A DNA stretch of 64,000 nt from Pseudomonas sp. A34-9 (GCF_029543085.1 NZ_CP119967.1:6455001-6519000), one strand, 5' to 3'. Shown: positions 18,041 to 27,101, counted from the stretch's first letter. Program-made: numbers and translations. The notes: generated by a model from the letters alone, not told the origin.

Positions 18041-18116
18041 TTCGCGAGCCAGCTCGCTCCCACACTGGATCTGTGGCGTACACAAAACCAAATGTGGGAG
18101 CGAGCTTGCTCGCGAA
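18041..18116. repeat. REP-type inverted pair (GGGAGCGAGC family)
   Basis: TTCGCGAGCCAGCTCGCTCCCACA and, inverted, TGTGGGAGCGAGCTTGCTCGCGAA around a short loop. The same family is seen at 39403 and 44101. It lies between the convergent thioesterase and pdxY genes. Confidence 0.85.
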
Positions 18117-18132
18117 TGGGGGCAGCGCGGTC

Positions 18133-19005
18133 TTACAGACTGATCGCGGTTGCCTCGAACTTCACCCGTGGATGCGCAATCCGGTCCTGCGCCCGCACCA
18201 GTTGCAACTCATAACTGGCGCACGCCTGAGTCTCCAGCAGCACCTCATGCACCGCCGCCGCGGTGAATTCGAACGCCGCCACCAGGCTATCGCCCAACAG
18301 TACCCGCGCCAGAAACAGGCCAGACGTCAGATCGCCCACGCCCACGGGCTGACGCGGAAACGCCAGCAGCGGACGGCGCAGATGCCAGCTGCCTTCGGCT
18401 GTCACCAGCAACATTTCAAAGCCATCGGCTGGTTTGCCCGGATAATCCAGATGCTTGACCAGCACCGCTTTCGGCCCGCGTGCCAACAGTGCCCGCGCCA
18501 TCGCCAGGCAATCGAACAACGATTGCGGCTTGCGCCCGGAAAAGCTGTCCAGCTCCAACTGGTTCGGGCACATGATGTCCGCCACGGCCGCCGCCTCTTG
18601 CAGGAGGAAATCGCTGACCTCGGTCGGCACGCTGCAACCCTTCTCCGGATGGCCCATCACCGGATCACATAGATAAAGCGCTTTCGGATTGACCGACTTG
18701 ATGCGTTCGACACCGCTGAGAATCGCCCGGCCTTGCGCCGCGCTACCGAGGTATCCGGACAGCACCGCATCGCAATTGCCCAGCTCGCCAATCGCAGCGA
18801 TGCCTTCGACCAGCTCGGGAATCTGCTGCGGCGCCAACACTTCGCCGGCCCATTGGCCGTACTGGGTGTGGTTGGAAAACTGCACAGTGTTGAGCGGCCA
18901 GACATTGACCCCGACCCGTTGCATCGGAAAAACCGCGGCGCTGTTACCGGCGTGGCCGAACACCACATGAGACTGAATGGCGAGCAGATGAGGCGTACGT
19001 TTCAT
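18133..19005 (-). CDS. pdxY: Pyridoxal kinase PdxY
   Basis: 290 residues from [11 protein letters not shown], three codons inside the longest frame. Ribokinase-fold vitamin kinase motifs are [18 protein letters not shown] at the substrate site, CDPVMGH and the ATP-site [10 protein letters not shown]. It phosphorylates pyridoxal to PLP in B6 salvage. The length and motifs fit PdxY better than PdxK. Confidence 0.93.
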   Translation of the reverse strand: MKRTPHLLAIQSHVVFGHAGNSAAVFPMQRVGVNVWPLNTVQFSNHTQYGQWAGEVLAPQQIPELVEGIAAIGELGNCDAVLSGYLGSAAQGRAILSGVERIKSVNPKALYLCDPVMGHPEKGCSVPTEVSDFLLQEAAAVADIMCPNQLELDSFSGRKPQSLFDCLAMARALLARGPKAVLVKHLDYPGKPADGFEMLLVTAEGSWHLRRPLLAFPRQPVGVGDLTSGLFLARVLLGDSLVAAFEFTAAAVHEVLLETQACASYELQLVRAQDRIAHPRVKFEATAISL

Positions 19006-19122
19006 TCGGGTCATTCCGTAAAACGATTGAAATTCAAGCCGCGCAGTATGCGACGAAACGCAGCCTGTACGACAGACCGGCGACGCAGTTAAGCTGACGC
19101 TATCTTTTGGAGTTCGATGTTG

Positions 19123-19536
19123 ATGCTGACCCTGGAAAACATCTTCGTGCTGATACTGTTCGCCGCTGCCGGCGCCTGGCTATGGCACAACCACGGCTTG
19201 CGCGAACGGGCGCTGGAGCGGGTCAAACAGCATTGCCTGAACGTGCGGGTCGAGTTGCTCGACGGCAACGTCGCGCTGAAGAAGATCGGGTTCATCAAGG
19301 ACGCCAACGGTCGCCGACGACTGGCGCGGGTGTATAACTTTGAGTTCACCGTGACCGGCGAAACCCGCCATAACGGCACCATCACCCAGTTTGGCGCGCA
19401 CAGTGCGCAGATCGAACTGGCGCCCTACCCGGCACCGTTCGACGACACGCCGCCGGTGGTTGAGGTGCACAAGCCTCGAGCGGAGGTCATCGAGCTAAGC
19501 CAGTGGCGCCAGGAACACACCAAGTGGAAGCCCTGA
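19123..19536 (+). CDS. DUF3301 domain protein
   Basis: 137 residues ([10 protein letters not shown]); an ATG two codons upstream at 19117 is also possible, and GGAG is spaced better for 19123. One N-terminal membrane anchor ([17 protein letters not shown]) precedes a cytoplasmic domain with [23 protein letters not shown], typical of DUF3301. It is a small membrane protein of unknown role, divergent from pdxY. Confidence 0.85.
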   Translation: MLTLENIFVLILFAAAGAWLWHNHGLRERALERVKQHCLNVRVELLDGNVALKKIGFIKDANGRRRLARVYNFEFTVTGETRHNGTITQFGAHSAQIELAPYPAPFDDTPPVVEVHKPRAEVIELSQWRQEHTKWKP

Positions 19537-19543
19537 CGGCCAT

Positions 19544-19577
19544 GCAGGAGCAGCCGGAGGCTGCGATCTTTTGATCT
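19544..19577. repeat. Single REP unit
   Basis: One unpaired arm of the 2098 family with changes in the core (GAGCAGCCGGAGGCTGCGAT). It overlaps the 3' end of the COG0523 gene by two bases. Confidence 0.65.
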
Positions 19578-20541
19578 AATCCGCCCGGCATCCCGACAAT
19601 CCACGCTGCAACCCCTCAATATCCTGCGCCTCAGCAAAGATCAGCTCGATGCGCGAATCTTTGCGCCATTCACTGCTATGCCAAACCAACTCCGCATTCT
19701 CCGGCGCATTCGCCGAAACCCAGCCATCTGCGCAGTGGATAACCAGCTTCGCTCTCTTCCAATGAAGCCCGTTTAGCCAATCGGCGATCCGTGCCTTGTC
19801 GAACTTTTGCCCCGGATGCCAACGCCAACCGATACTCCAGCCACCCTCCTGGGCCTGACTCAAGCAGATCGGTATCGTCGGATCGCTCCAGATGGCCGGC
19901 ATTTGTCCTGATCCCTTGGGCACGATCAGACTGTCCAAACCATTGACCGCTTGCGCAGCCAGGCCGGGAAGTTCGCTCAGGGACAGTTGCGCCTGTTGCG
20001 TCCATATCAGCCTGACTGGCGGCAACAGGCTGGTTATTTTCTGCCGTTCACTTTCAGCAAGGTTTTCCGCCTTGTTCAGCAGCAACAAACCCGCACCGGC
20101 CAACGCTTCCTGCTGAGCTGCCGGCAATGCTTTTCCAGCCCGGAGCGCCTGAGCATCCAGCACCAGAACACACGGCTGCAGCGCCAGCACACCGAGCCAC
20201 GGCGCTTCATTCAATTGTTTAATCAACTGCGCCGGATGGCCCAACCCGGACGGTTCGATGAACAGCCGATCCGGCTTCGCCTTGCGCAACAACCGCCCGA
20301 GGCCGATCTGAAAAGGCGCGCCATTGACGCAGCACAGGCAGCCCCCGGCCACTTCGCCCAGTGCGATACCATCGGCATCACTCGCCAGCAGCGCGGCATC
20401 GAGGCCGATCTGGCCGAACTCGTTGATCAGCACCGCCCAGCGCTCGCCGGCCGACCGCTGAGCCATGAGCTGGCGAATCAGGCTGGTCTTGCCGGCACCC
20501 AAAGGGCCAGCAATGACATGGGTAGGAATGTTCTGCAACAT
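19576..20541 (-). CDS. COG0523/CobW-family GTPase (second metallochaperone)
   Basis: 321 residues from MLQNIPTHVIAG. Walker A GPLGAGKTS (12-20), the metal-site motif GCLCC (67-71) and ESTG-like EPSGLGHP mark the G3E GTPases that deliver metal ions. By order it matches P. aeruginosa PA5532. It is probably a zinc chaperone used under zinc limitation. Its start is only 30 bp from the oppositely oriented gene at 20572. It therefore most likely depends on readthrough from the zigA-DUF1826 transcript, or on a promoter inside the 20572 gene. Confidence 0.85.
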   Translation of the reverse strand: MLQNIPTHVIAGPLGAGKTSLIRQLMAQRSAGERWAVLINEFGQIGLDAALLASDADGIALGEVAGGCLCCVNGAPFQIGLGRLLRKAKPDRLFIEPSGLGHPAQLIKQLNEAPWLGVLALQPCVLVLDAQALRAGKALPAAQQEALAGAGLLLLNKAENLAESERQKITSLLPPVRLIWTQQAQLSLSELPGLAAQAVNGLDSLIVPKGSGQMPAIWSDPTIPICLSQAQEGGWSIGWRWHPGQKFDKARIADWLNGLHWKRAKLVIHCADGWVSANAPENAELVWHSSEWRKDSRIELIFAEAQDIEGLQRGLSGCRAD

Positions 20542-20571
20542 GACCGTGAGCTTTCTTGGGGGATTCAAAAG

Positions 20572-20928
20572 ATGCGTTGGATGGGATGGTCGTTGCTGTT
20601 GACGCTGCTGTCGAGCGAAGCGTGGGCTCAGGCCTGCGTAGTGCACAGTCAGGGCGAGCGGCTCGACGTCAAAGTCTGTCAGCAGAACCGCAATATTCCG
20701 CAGAAACTGTTCAACGACGGTTTCTGCCAGCCAACGCTGGCCGGACAGAAAGTCGAAGTGCAGTATGTCGATCAATGCCCGGGCGGAGCGTTCGGCGTGT
20801 GCAGCAACGCGCAAGTCGCCAATATGCCTTATCGCCAGGATATCCACTATTACGGCGTCGCCACTGATGCTGCATATCTGAAGCCGTACTGCGAAGGCCA
20901 GAGCCAGGGTTCGTGGCTCAAGCCTTGA
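20572..20928 (+). CDS. Small secreted cysteine-rich protein
   Basis: 118 residues. The signal peptide (MRWMGWSLLLTLLSSEAWA) has a likely cut after AWA. The mature part has six to seven Cys (ACVVHS, VKVCQQ, GFCQP, DQCPGG, GVCSN, PYCEG), suggesting disulphides in the periplasm. A GGGGG ribosome site lies 8 bases before the ATG. It sits antisense between two minus-strand zinc-limitation genes and ends 4 bp before the convergent DUF1826 gene. No metal-binding motif is clear; function unknown. Confidence 0.75.
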   Translation: MRWMGWSLLLTLLSSEAWAQACVVHSQGERLDVKVCQQNRNIPQKLFNDGFCQPTLAGQKVEVQYVDQCPGGAFGVCSNAQVANMPYRQDIHYYGVATDAAYLKPYCEGQSQGSWLKP

Positions 20929-20932
20929 GGCA

Positions 20933-21577
20933 TCAGCCGAGCCAGTCGAGGGTCAGTATCAGGCGACGCTCGCCCGCGCCCGGTTGCGACGAGCGGTGAA
21001 TCAGGCCGAAGCCTTCATTGCCATGCCATTTCTCGCCTTTCAACAGCGCCACGTCACCCCTTCCGAGTTGCTGGATGTGTATGTGCGGCTCGGCGTTGGC
21101 CTGCCCCAGTTGTTGTCGATCCATCGCGCCTTCCTTGAGCCATTGGCTGCCGACGCCGGCGTAGGTTGTGATCAGCCGCACCGGCACATGATCGACATGG
21201 AAGCGCGGGCACATGGCTTTATCCAGCAAGCGCAGGCGCAGGCCGATGCGCCGCGCACCGAGCAAGCAGGCGAAGGCGCTCACTAACCATTTCAGGTCGG
21301 CGAGGAAGCCCTCATAGCCTTCCAGATCGCGAAATCCTGAAGCCAGTCCGGTGAGATCAGGCTCCGCGTCCTCACTCGGCAACTCCAGGCACAACGACTC
21401 CGCCAGCGGTTCGTTGAGCGACAGAAGTAACTGGGCGAAATCGCTGATGTGCAACGGCAGTTGGCGTTGCCAGACGGCAAGATTGGTGTCGTCTTCGAGA
21501 ATTCGCGTCAGCGCCTTCGGTGTCGGGCCTTGATGCTGGTGGCGCGTACGGTTCTGCTGCAGTTTAAGCGCGAGCAT
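20933..21577 (-). CDS. DUF1826 domain protein
   Basis: 214 residues from [14 protein letters not shown]. It has the features of DUF1826: DKAMCPRFHVDHVPVRLITTY, then HIQQLGRGDVALLKGEKW and a final IHRSSQ segment. The His/Asp/His pattern within a small beta fold suggests a cupin-like or 2OG-oxygenase-like metal site (inference). Its ATG shares one base with the zigA stop, so it is translationally coupled. The family typically accompanies Zur-regulated COG0523 genes. Confidence 0.83.
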   Translation of the reverse strand: MLALKLQQNRTRHQHQGPTPKALTRILEDDTNLAVWQRQLPLHISDFAQLLLSLNEPLAESLCLELPSEDAEPDLTGLASGFRDLEGYEGFLADLKWLVSAFACLLGARRIGLRLRLLDKAMCPRFHVDHVPVRLITTYAGVGSQWLKEGAMDRQQLGQANAEPHIHIQQLGRGDVALLKGEKWHGNEGFGLIHRSSQPGAGERRLILTLDWLG

Positions 21578-22782
21578 CAGGCGGCCTCCTCGTGCCAAGG
21601 ACCGAACGGATCTGGCAACAATCGCCAGCCTTCGACACCGAGCGCCATTTCTTCATCGGTGAGCTGGCAAGCATCGAGTTCGGCAGAGAGCTCTAGGAAA
21701 TCGATGTTCTGCCCGATGAACACCAGTTCCTGGCGGCAATCTCCTACGCTCGGCTCCCAGTTTTCCATGATGGCTGCGGTGCTTTCCTGATCTTGCGGCC
21801 ATTGGTTTTTTGGCACAAAACGCCACCAGCGTCCGGCAAAACCGTGGCGCATCAATCCGCCGGCCTGCGACCAGCTACCGGCGTCGGTGGGTTTGCTCGC
21901 GAGCCAGAAGAAGCCTTTGGAGCGCAGCAGTTTGCCGTTCAGCCACGGACGATCGATGAAGCTGAAAAAGCGTTGCGGGTGAAACGGGCGACGCGCGCGG
22001 TACGCGGTTGAAGCGATGCCGTACTCGTCAGTTTCCGGCACGTGCTCACCGCGCAACTCCAGTAGCCAGCCTGGTGCTTGCGCGGCCCTTTCAAAGTCGA
22101 AACGACCGGTATTGAGGACTTTCTCCAGCGGCACCTCGCCCATCACCATCGGGATGATTTCGGCTTGGGCATTAAGGCGTTTGAGGATGGCGATCAGCTC
22201 TTCCCGCTCGCACTGGCTGATCAAGTCGATCTTGCTGATCAACAGCACGTCGGCGAATTCGATTTGTTCGATCAACAGGTCGGTGATGGAGCGTTCGTCT
22301 TCCTCGCCGAGAATCTCGCCCCGGGAGGCGAGGCTTTCCGCTGCCTGGTAGTCCGGCAGAAAATTCATACCGTCAACTACAGTGACCATAGTATCGAGGC
22401 GCGCGATGTCGGAGAGGCTTTGGCCCTGCTCATCACGGAAGGTAAAGGTTTCGGCCACGGGCAATGGTTCTGAGATTCCGGTGGATTCGATGAGCAAATA
22501 ATCGAAGCGGCCCTCGCGAGCGAGTTTGCTGACTTCTTCGAGCAGATCTTCGCGTAACGTACAGCAGATACAGCCATTGCTCATTTCCACGATTTTTTCT
22601 TCTGCGCGGTTCAGGCTGACATCTCGCTGTACTTCGCTGCCATCGATATTGATCTCGCTCATATCATTGACGATGACGGCTACACGAAGTCCCTTGCGAT
22701 TACGTAGTACGTAATTCAAAAGCGTACTCTTTCCAGCACCCAGAAATCCTGAAAGTACGGTGACGGGCAACTCGGCTGACAT
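21577..22782 (-). CDS. zigA: Zinc metallochaperone GTPase ZigA
   Basis: 401 residues from [18 protein letters not shown] upstream supports this ATG over the frame's first ATG at 22848. Walker [10 protein letters not shown] (12-20), GCICC (70-74), ESTG and SKID are the G3E GTPase motifs, and the C-terminal CobW domain contains HPQRFFSF and GFFWLA. It delivers zinc to client enzymes when zinc is scarce. A perfect Zur-type palindrome lies 128 bp upstream. It is first gene of zigA-DUF1826 and corresponds to PA5535. Confidence 0.93.
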   Translation of the reverse strand: MSAELPVTVLSGFLGAGKSTLLNYVLRNRKGLRVAVIVNDMSEINIDGSEVQRDVSLNRAEEKIVEMSNGCICCTLREDLLEEVSKLAREGRFDYLLIESTGISEPLPVAETFTFRDEQGQSLSDIARLDTMVTVVDGMNFLPDYQAAESLASRGEILGEEDERSITDLLIEQIEFADVLLISKIDLISQCEREELIAILKRLNAQAEIIPMVMGEVPLEKVLNTGRFDFERAAQAPGWLLELRGEHVPETDEYGIASTAYRARRPFHPQRFFSFIDRPWLNGKLLRSKGFFWLASKPTDAGSWSQAGGLMRHGFAGRWWRFVPKNQWPQDQESTAAIMENWEPSVGDCRQELVFIGQNIDFLELSAELDACQLTDEEMALGVEGWRLLPDPFGPWHEEAA

Positions 22783-22909
22783 TGGATAATCCTCTTTAAA
22801 TGGCAGCCGATTAGCGTTTTGCTTGCGCTTGGCGTTTTTATGTTTCATGCGAAGGGCTCGCTGAAAATAAACGCTTGAAATCGGCCCGCTCAGGCTCGGT
22901 TAGTATTTA

Positions 22910-22924
22910 TGTTATAGTATAACA
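22910..22924. promoter_or_regulatory. Zur box (zigA / 23002 divergent promoter)
   Basis: TGTTATAGTATAACA has perfect 7-base arms matching the proteobacterial Zur consensus. It overlaps -10-like TATACT on the minus strand and TATAGT on the plus strand, so one repressor could close both divergent promoters. Confidence 0.85.
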
Positions 22925-23001
22925 ATGGATATAAACCAGCCCCCTCTTGTCCTGAACGACGAACCACAGGAAGCTGAGCGGAAACCACCCCGGAACTCGA
23001 A

Positions 23002-23379
23002 ATGAAAACTGCGCTGAAATCTGCGTTGTTGAGCCTTGGATTGTTGATGATCGGCAACGCATCAGCTCAGGTACCGGCACTTGCGACCTGCACACGCAGC
23101 GCAAATCTGTTGGCCTGCGTCGATGCCGACGGCAACGCCTACAGTGTCAACACCGTCGGCAGCACGCTTTATCTGCGTGGATTTGAAAAAACTGGCCAGC
23201 GTTATTGGGCGCAAACCAACAGCCGTTTCGGCCAACTGACGTTCTTCACCGGCATTGCTTCTGACGGCGAAGCCTGGGTGGGCTACACCCGACGTGTTGG
23301 CTGGACGACGATCAATCGCTTCTCCAGTTCAGGCGGCAGCAGCGCAAAGTTCACCTGCAGCCGGATTACCGGATGTTAG
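23002..23379 (+). CDS. Small secreted protein, predicted Zur-controlled
   Basis: 125 residues. The signal peptide (MKTALKSALLSLGLLMIGNASA) is cut before QVPALATC. The mature part has four Cys, many Ser/Thr/Gly and aromatic residues, and ends CSRITGC. It corresponds by place to a PA5537-like small gene. It is reached from the Zur box at 22910. Its last codons overlap the convergent amidase stop by 4 bp. Periplasmic; function unknown. Confidence 0.78.
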   Translation: MKTALKSALLSLGLLMIGNASAQVPALATCTRSANLLACVDADGNAYSVNTVGSTLYLRGFEKTGQRYWAQTNSRFGQLTFFTGIASDGEAWVGYTRRVGWTTINRFSSSGGSSAKFTCSRITGC

Positions 23380-24578
23380 ACCTGTGCTTTTTGCTGCTCT
23401 TGCTGCCAGGCAAGGTAGCTGTCAACGGGAGGATTCTTTTCAAAATAGCGCTGCAATCCTTTAAACAACCCGTCTGCCACGGCTTGCTGATGCCGAGCGG
23501 TGACCAGACGCTGACTGTCGCGCACATTGGAAATGAAGCCGGTTTCCACCAGAATTGAAGGCACATCGGGTGATTTCAGTACTGCAAAACCCGCTTGCTC
23601 CACACGCTTCTGGTGCAGAGTGGTGATACCGGCAAGACTGCTCAGCACCGTGCTGCCAAGCTGCAAACTGGCGGCGATTGTCGCGTTCATCGACATGTCG
23701 AGAATCACCCCGGCGAGCATCGGATCCTTGTCCTTCAAATTGAGCAGACTTGTCGCACCGAGCAGGTCTGCACCATTCTCTCGCTGCGCCATGAAGCGCG
23801 CAGTCGCAGAAGTCGCGCCACCCTCGGACAAGCAATAAACCGATGCGCCAGAAGCGGTCAGGCGCGGCGCCGCGTCGGCATGTACCGAGATAAACATGTC
23901 GGCCTTGTGCTGCCTGGCGATCTCCACACGCTTGCGCAACGGAACGAAAAACTCGTCATTGCGCACCAGTTTTACGTCAAAGCCTTTCTCTTTTTTCAGG
24001 CGTTTAGCGAGCAACTGCGCGATGGAAAGCACTACATCTTTTTCCCGTTCGCCCTTGGCGCCAACCGCACCGGGGTCCTTGCCGCCATGTCCCGGGTCGA
24101 CGACTACGATGATGTCGCGCTTCGGATGAGCACTAATCTGCGGTGTTTCACGTGGAACCTTTGGGGCTATTGCCATCGGTTTCGCGCTGACCAAATCCAG
24201 AACCAAGCGATGGCTTTGCCCATTCTGCGGCGCCAAAAGGAAACTATTCAGCAGCACGGGTTTGCTCAGGTCGAGAACAATCCTCGTATTTCCCAGACCA
24301 AACGGCCCGGATCGGATCGACCGTATAACCGAGCCATCTAGTGCCATCTGACTGAAATCTCCGCTCAAGCTAGCGCCACTCACGTCAATGATTAGCCGTT
24401 CCGGCGCACTGAGCGTGAAGGTCTTGTAGCGGACCGGGCCACTCAAATCGAACACCAACCGCAGCTTTTCCTCAGATCGCCAAAGTCGCGCCTGACGAAT
24501 TTGCGTAGCCGATACGCTGAAGGGCAAAACGAAAGCAGCGCTGGCCAAAATCAGATTGAGCACCTGACGTCTGTGCAT
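23376..24578 (-). CDS. N-acetylmuramoyl-L-alanine amidase (AmiA/B/C type)
   Basis: 400 residues. The N-terminus has a twin Arg (MHRRQVLNLIL) followed by a hydrophobic stretch ending in SVSA, so Tat export is plausible, as for E. coli AmiA and AmiC. An AMIN peptidoglycan-binding domain (~28-125) precedes Amidase_3 (~155-385), with zinc ligands in VDPGHGGKD and SVHADA and the catalytic Glu in LVETGFISN. It splits septal peptidoglycan in the periplasm. It is divergent from folE2 with a Zur box between, like PA5538, and is presumably a zinc-limitation isoform. A parS-like site lies inside the gene at 24144. Confidence 0.92.
   Translation of the reverse strand: MHRRQVLNLILASAAFVLPFSVSATQIRQARLWRSEEKLRLVFDLSGPVRYKTFTLSAPERLIIDVSGASLSGDFSQMALDGSVIRSIRSGPFGLGNTRIVLDLSKPVLLNSFLLAPQNGQSHRLVLDLVSAKPMAIAPKVPRETPQISAHPKRDIIVVVDPGHGGKDPGAVGAKGEREKDVVLSIAQLLAKRLKKEKGFDVKLVRNDEFFVPLRKRVEIARQHKADMFISVHADAAPRLTASGASVYCLSEGGATSATARFMAQRENGADLLGATSLLNLKDKDPMLAGVILDMSMNATIAASLQLGSTVLSSLAGITTLHQKRVEQAGFAVLKSPDVPSILVETGFISNVRDSQRLVTARHQQAVADGLFKGLQRYFEKNPPVDSYLAWQQEQQKAQV
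24144..24159. other. parS-like ParB-binding site 1
   Basis: TGTTTCACGTGGAACC, one base away from a symmetric GTTYCACGTGRAAC core. It lies within the amidase gene, where the minus strand encodes VPRET. ParB binds such sites to nucleate the origin partition complex. Confidence 0.8.
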
Positions 24579-24617
24579 ATGAAAACCCGTTCATGAAAAA
24601 GACATAGTGATTTGAAT

Positions 24618-24632
24618 TGTTATAATGTAACA
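24618..24632. promoter_or_regulatory. Zur box (amidase / folE2 divergent promoter)
   Basis: TGTTATAATGTAACA is a Zur-type palindrome with one mismatched pair. It contains a perfect TATAAT (-10) on the plus strand at 24621-24626, for folE2. It lies 40 bp from the amidase start. Confidence 0.82.
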
Positions 24633-24662
24633 TCGAATTGAATCACCATGATGGTCCCGAAC

Positions 24663-25559
24663 ATGAATTCGCTTTCACTCCCGGATATTGCTGCGCAGGC
24701 CACTCGCCAAGTTTTGCCACTCGAATGGGTAGGCATGCACGGCATCGCATTACCTGTTTTGTTGGAAGGCCAACACCTGAGTGCCAAGGCTGATGCTGGA
24801 GTGAATCTGGATGACGGCGAGGCGCGTGGCATTCACATGTCGCGGCTGTATTTGGCTCTGGAAGCGCTCGAACATGAGCGTCTGACACCCGCCCTTCTGC
24901 ACCAGGTACTCAAGCGTTTTCTGGAAAGTCACGAAGGTTTATCCAACCGTGCTTACCTGAATATTCACACCGATCTGCTGATTAAAAGGCCTGCGTTAGT
25001 CAGTCCATTGGCTGGCTGGAAATCCTATCCAACGAGAATTTCGGCAAGCCTGAAAAGCAATATGTTCCACGTGGAACTGAAAATTGAAGTGCCCTACTCT
25101 TCCACTTGCCCTTGCTCCGCGGCTTTGGCGCGGCAGTTGATCCAGCAACAATTCATCAACGACTTCGCCAACAAAGGCCTTCAGCACGCCGACGTTCTGG
25201 CTTGGTTAGGCTCGACACACGGCATCGTTGCCACGCCTCACAGTCAGCGCAGCACCGCGCAACTGCATCTACATCTCGACGAGTTCATAGATGAGCTCCC
25301 ATTGAGCGTGATCATCAATGACGCCGAAGCGGCCCTTGGCACCGCCGTACAGACCGCAGTGAAACGCGCGGACGAACAAGCCTTCGCCCTCGCCAACGGC
25401 CAGAACCTGATGTTCTGTGAAGACGCAGCGCGCCGTCTAAATCTGGCACTGCGTCGCACCCCGGGAGTCCGTGCATTCCATCTGCGAGTGATTCACGCCG
25501 AAAGCCTGCACGCCCATGACGCCATCGCCGAAAGCCACTGGCAGCGTGAGCAAGCATGA
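24663..25559 (+). CDS. folE2: GTP cyclohydrolase FolE2 (type IB, zinc-independent)
   Basis: 298 residues from MNSLSLPDIA; an in-frame ATG at 24648 adds 5. Type IB cyclohydrolase motifs are WVGMHGIALPV, ARGIHMSRLYLAL and the catalytic-Cys segment PYSSTCPCSAALA. It replaces zinc-dependent FolE1 in making dihydroneopterin triphosphate from GTP when zinc is scarce. It is first gene of an operon with the ABC importer (4-bp ATGA overlap). A Zur box precedes it, and a parS-like site is embedded at 25063. Confidence 0.95.
   Translation: MNSLSLPDIAAQATRQVLPLEWVGMHGIALPVLLEGQHLSAKADAGVNLDDGEARGIHMSRLYLALEALEHERLTPALLHQVLKRFLESHEGLSNRAYLNIHTDLLIKRPALVSPLAGWKSYPTRISASLKSNMFHVELKIEVPYSSTCPCSAALARQLIQQQFINDFANKGLQHADVLAWLGSTHGIVATPHSQRSTAQLHLHLDEFIDELPLSVIINDAEAALGTAVQTAVKRADEQAFALANGQNLMFCEDAARRLNLALRRTPGVRAFHLRVIHAESLHAHDAIAESHWQREQA
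25063..25078. other. parS-like ParB-binding site 2
   Basis: TGTTCCACGTGGAACT contains the perfect 14-base palindrome GTTCCACGTGGAAC, the Pseudomonas parS core. It lies inside folE2, where it encodes MFHVEL. Confidence 0.88.
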
Positions 25560-26224
25560 TCCGCTGCCAATCGCTGAGTTGGGGCGCGCCCGGCCAACCA
25601 CTGACTGCGCCACTGAGCCTCGAGCTCGACAGCGGCAGCCTGACGGCAATCATCGGCGCCAACGGCTGTGGCAAAAGCAGCCTGCTGAAAGTGATCGCCG
25701 GGCTGCAAAAACCATTGGCCGGCAATGTCGGCCTGAGTGTTCCACGTCAAAGCGGATTGTCCTTCCTGCCCCAGCAACAACATCTGGATCGTCAATTCCC
25801 CATCAGCCTCGAAGAACTGGTTGCCGCTGGTTTCTGGGGACGAAGACTATCGACCCAACTACGAAACCAGCGCCTGAAAGATGCACTGGCGAACTGGCAC
25901 CTGAGTGGACTCGAGCATCGTCCCCTCATGGCTCTGTCCGGTGGCGAACTGCAACGCGCCCTGCTCGCTCGGCTGAGCCTGACCGACGCGCCCGTGCTGC
26001 TGCTCGACGAACCCCACGCCGCGCTCGATGAATCCGGTCAGCAGTTGCTCTGGCAGCACATCCACACCTGGCATGGTGAAGGGCGAACGCTGATCGTGGT
26101 GTGCCACGACCTTGCCGCCGTGCGCCAACACATACCACAAACCTTGCTGATCAAAAACAGCCAGTGCGTGTTCGGCGCGAGCGTCGAGCTGATCCAGCAA
26201 ACACCTCGCACGCAGGTGGCCTAA
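25556..26224 (+). CDS. Metal ABC transporter ATPase (ZnuC-like)
   Basis: 222 residues. Walker A GANGCGKSS, Q-loop LPQQQHLDRQFP (typical of ZnuC/MntB), signature LSGGELQRALLARL, Walker B VLLLDEPHAALD and switch His (VVCHDL) are all present. It energises the permease encoded next. It starts within folE2 (ATGA) and its stop shares a base with the permease ATG. Confidence 0.92.
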   Translation: MIRCQSLSWGAPGQPLTAPLSLELDSGSLTAIIGANGCGKSSLLKVIAGLQKPLAGNVGLSVPRQSGLSFLPQQQHLDRQFPISLEELVAAGFWGRRLSTQLRNQRLKDALANWHLSGLEHRPLMALSGGELQRALLARLSLTDAPVLLLDEPHAALDESGQQLLWQHIHTWHGEGRTLIVVCHDLAAVRQHIPQTLLIKNSQCVFGASVELIQQTPRTQVA

Positions 26225-27090
26225 TGCTCGCCGTCGCCCACTTCTGGCAGCCGTTCAACGAGTTCGTGTTCATGCGCCGCGCCCTGCTCGGCGGCCTGGT
26301 ACTCGCTTGCAGTACCGCACCGCTCGGCGTGTTCTTGATTCTGCGACGGATGAGCCTGATCGGTGATGCAGTGGCCCACGGCATACTTCCCGGCGCCGCA
26401 CTGGGTTTCTGGTTTGCCGGACTCAGCCTGCCGGCACTGACGCTCGGCGGTCTCGGGGCCGGACTGAGCATGGCCGGCCTTGCCGCCTGGATCACCCGCC
26501 GCACTGGCCTGCGTGAAGACGCCAGCCTCGCCGCAATCTACCCAATATCCCTTGCCTGCGGCGTGCTGATTCTCGGCATCGCTGGCAAACGTCTCGACTT
26601 GCTTCACTTGCTGTTTGGCTCAGCATTGGCCGTCGACGGCCCAACCCTCACCGGAATGTTGTGGGTCTCGGCTTTCAGCCTGATTGCCATGGCGCTGATC
26701 TACAAACCACTGTTGCTCGACACCCTCGACCCTTTGTTCTTGAGAACCGTGAGCCGCCTCGGCCCACTCGCCCACGGCGTCTTCCTGACTCTGGTGGTAC
26801 TCAATCTGGTGATCGGCTTCCAGGCCATCGGCGCCCTGATGGTGGTCGGACTGATGATGCTCCCCGCCGCAGCCTCACGATTCTGGAGCCGTCGTCTGCC
26901 GATCCTGATTGCGATCGCAGCCGTCATCGGATGCCTCTCGGTGTGGTTCGGCTTGCTGCTGTCGTTCTACTACTCGCTACCCAGCGGCCCGGCCATCGTG
27001 CTGGTCGCAGGCCTCGGCTATCTGTTGTCAGTGGTGTTCGGGCCGGTGCACGGTCTGTTGCGCCGCCCGCCTTTGCTCACGTCCCCATGA
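26224..27090 (+). CDS. Metal ABC transporter permease (ZnuB-like)
   Basis: 288 residues with eight to nine membrane segments. The ABC-3 family motif RRMSLIGDAVAHGILPG sits near residue 40 and GFQAIGALMVVGLMMLPAA near 200. It is the inner-membrane channel for a divalent metal, most likely zinc given the Zur-box operon. The ATG at 26224 is coupled to the ATPase stop. Confidence 0.92.
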   Translation: MLAVAHFWQPFNEFVFMRRALLGGLVLACSTAPLGVFLILRRMSLIGDAVAHGILPGAALGFWFAGLSLPALTLGGLGAGLSMAGLAAWITRRTGLREDASLAAIYPISLACGVLILGIAGKRLDLLHLLFGSALAVDGPTLTGMLWVSAFSLIAMALIYKPLLLDTLDPLFLRTVSRLGPLAHGVFLTLVVLNLVIGFQAIGALMVVGLMMLPAAASRFWSRRLPILIAIAAVIGCLSVWFGLLLSFYYSLPSGPAIVLVAGLGYLLSVVFGPVHGLLRRPPLLTSP

Positions 27091-27101
27091 GGTGTTCCCC
27101 G

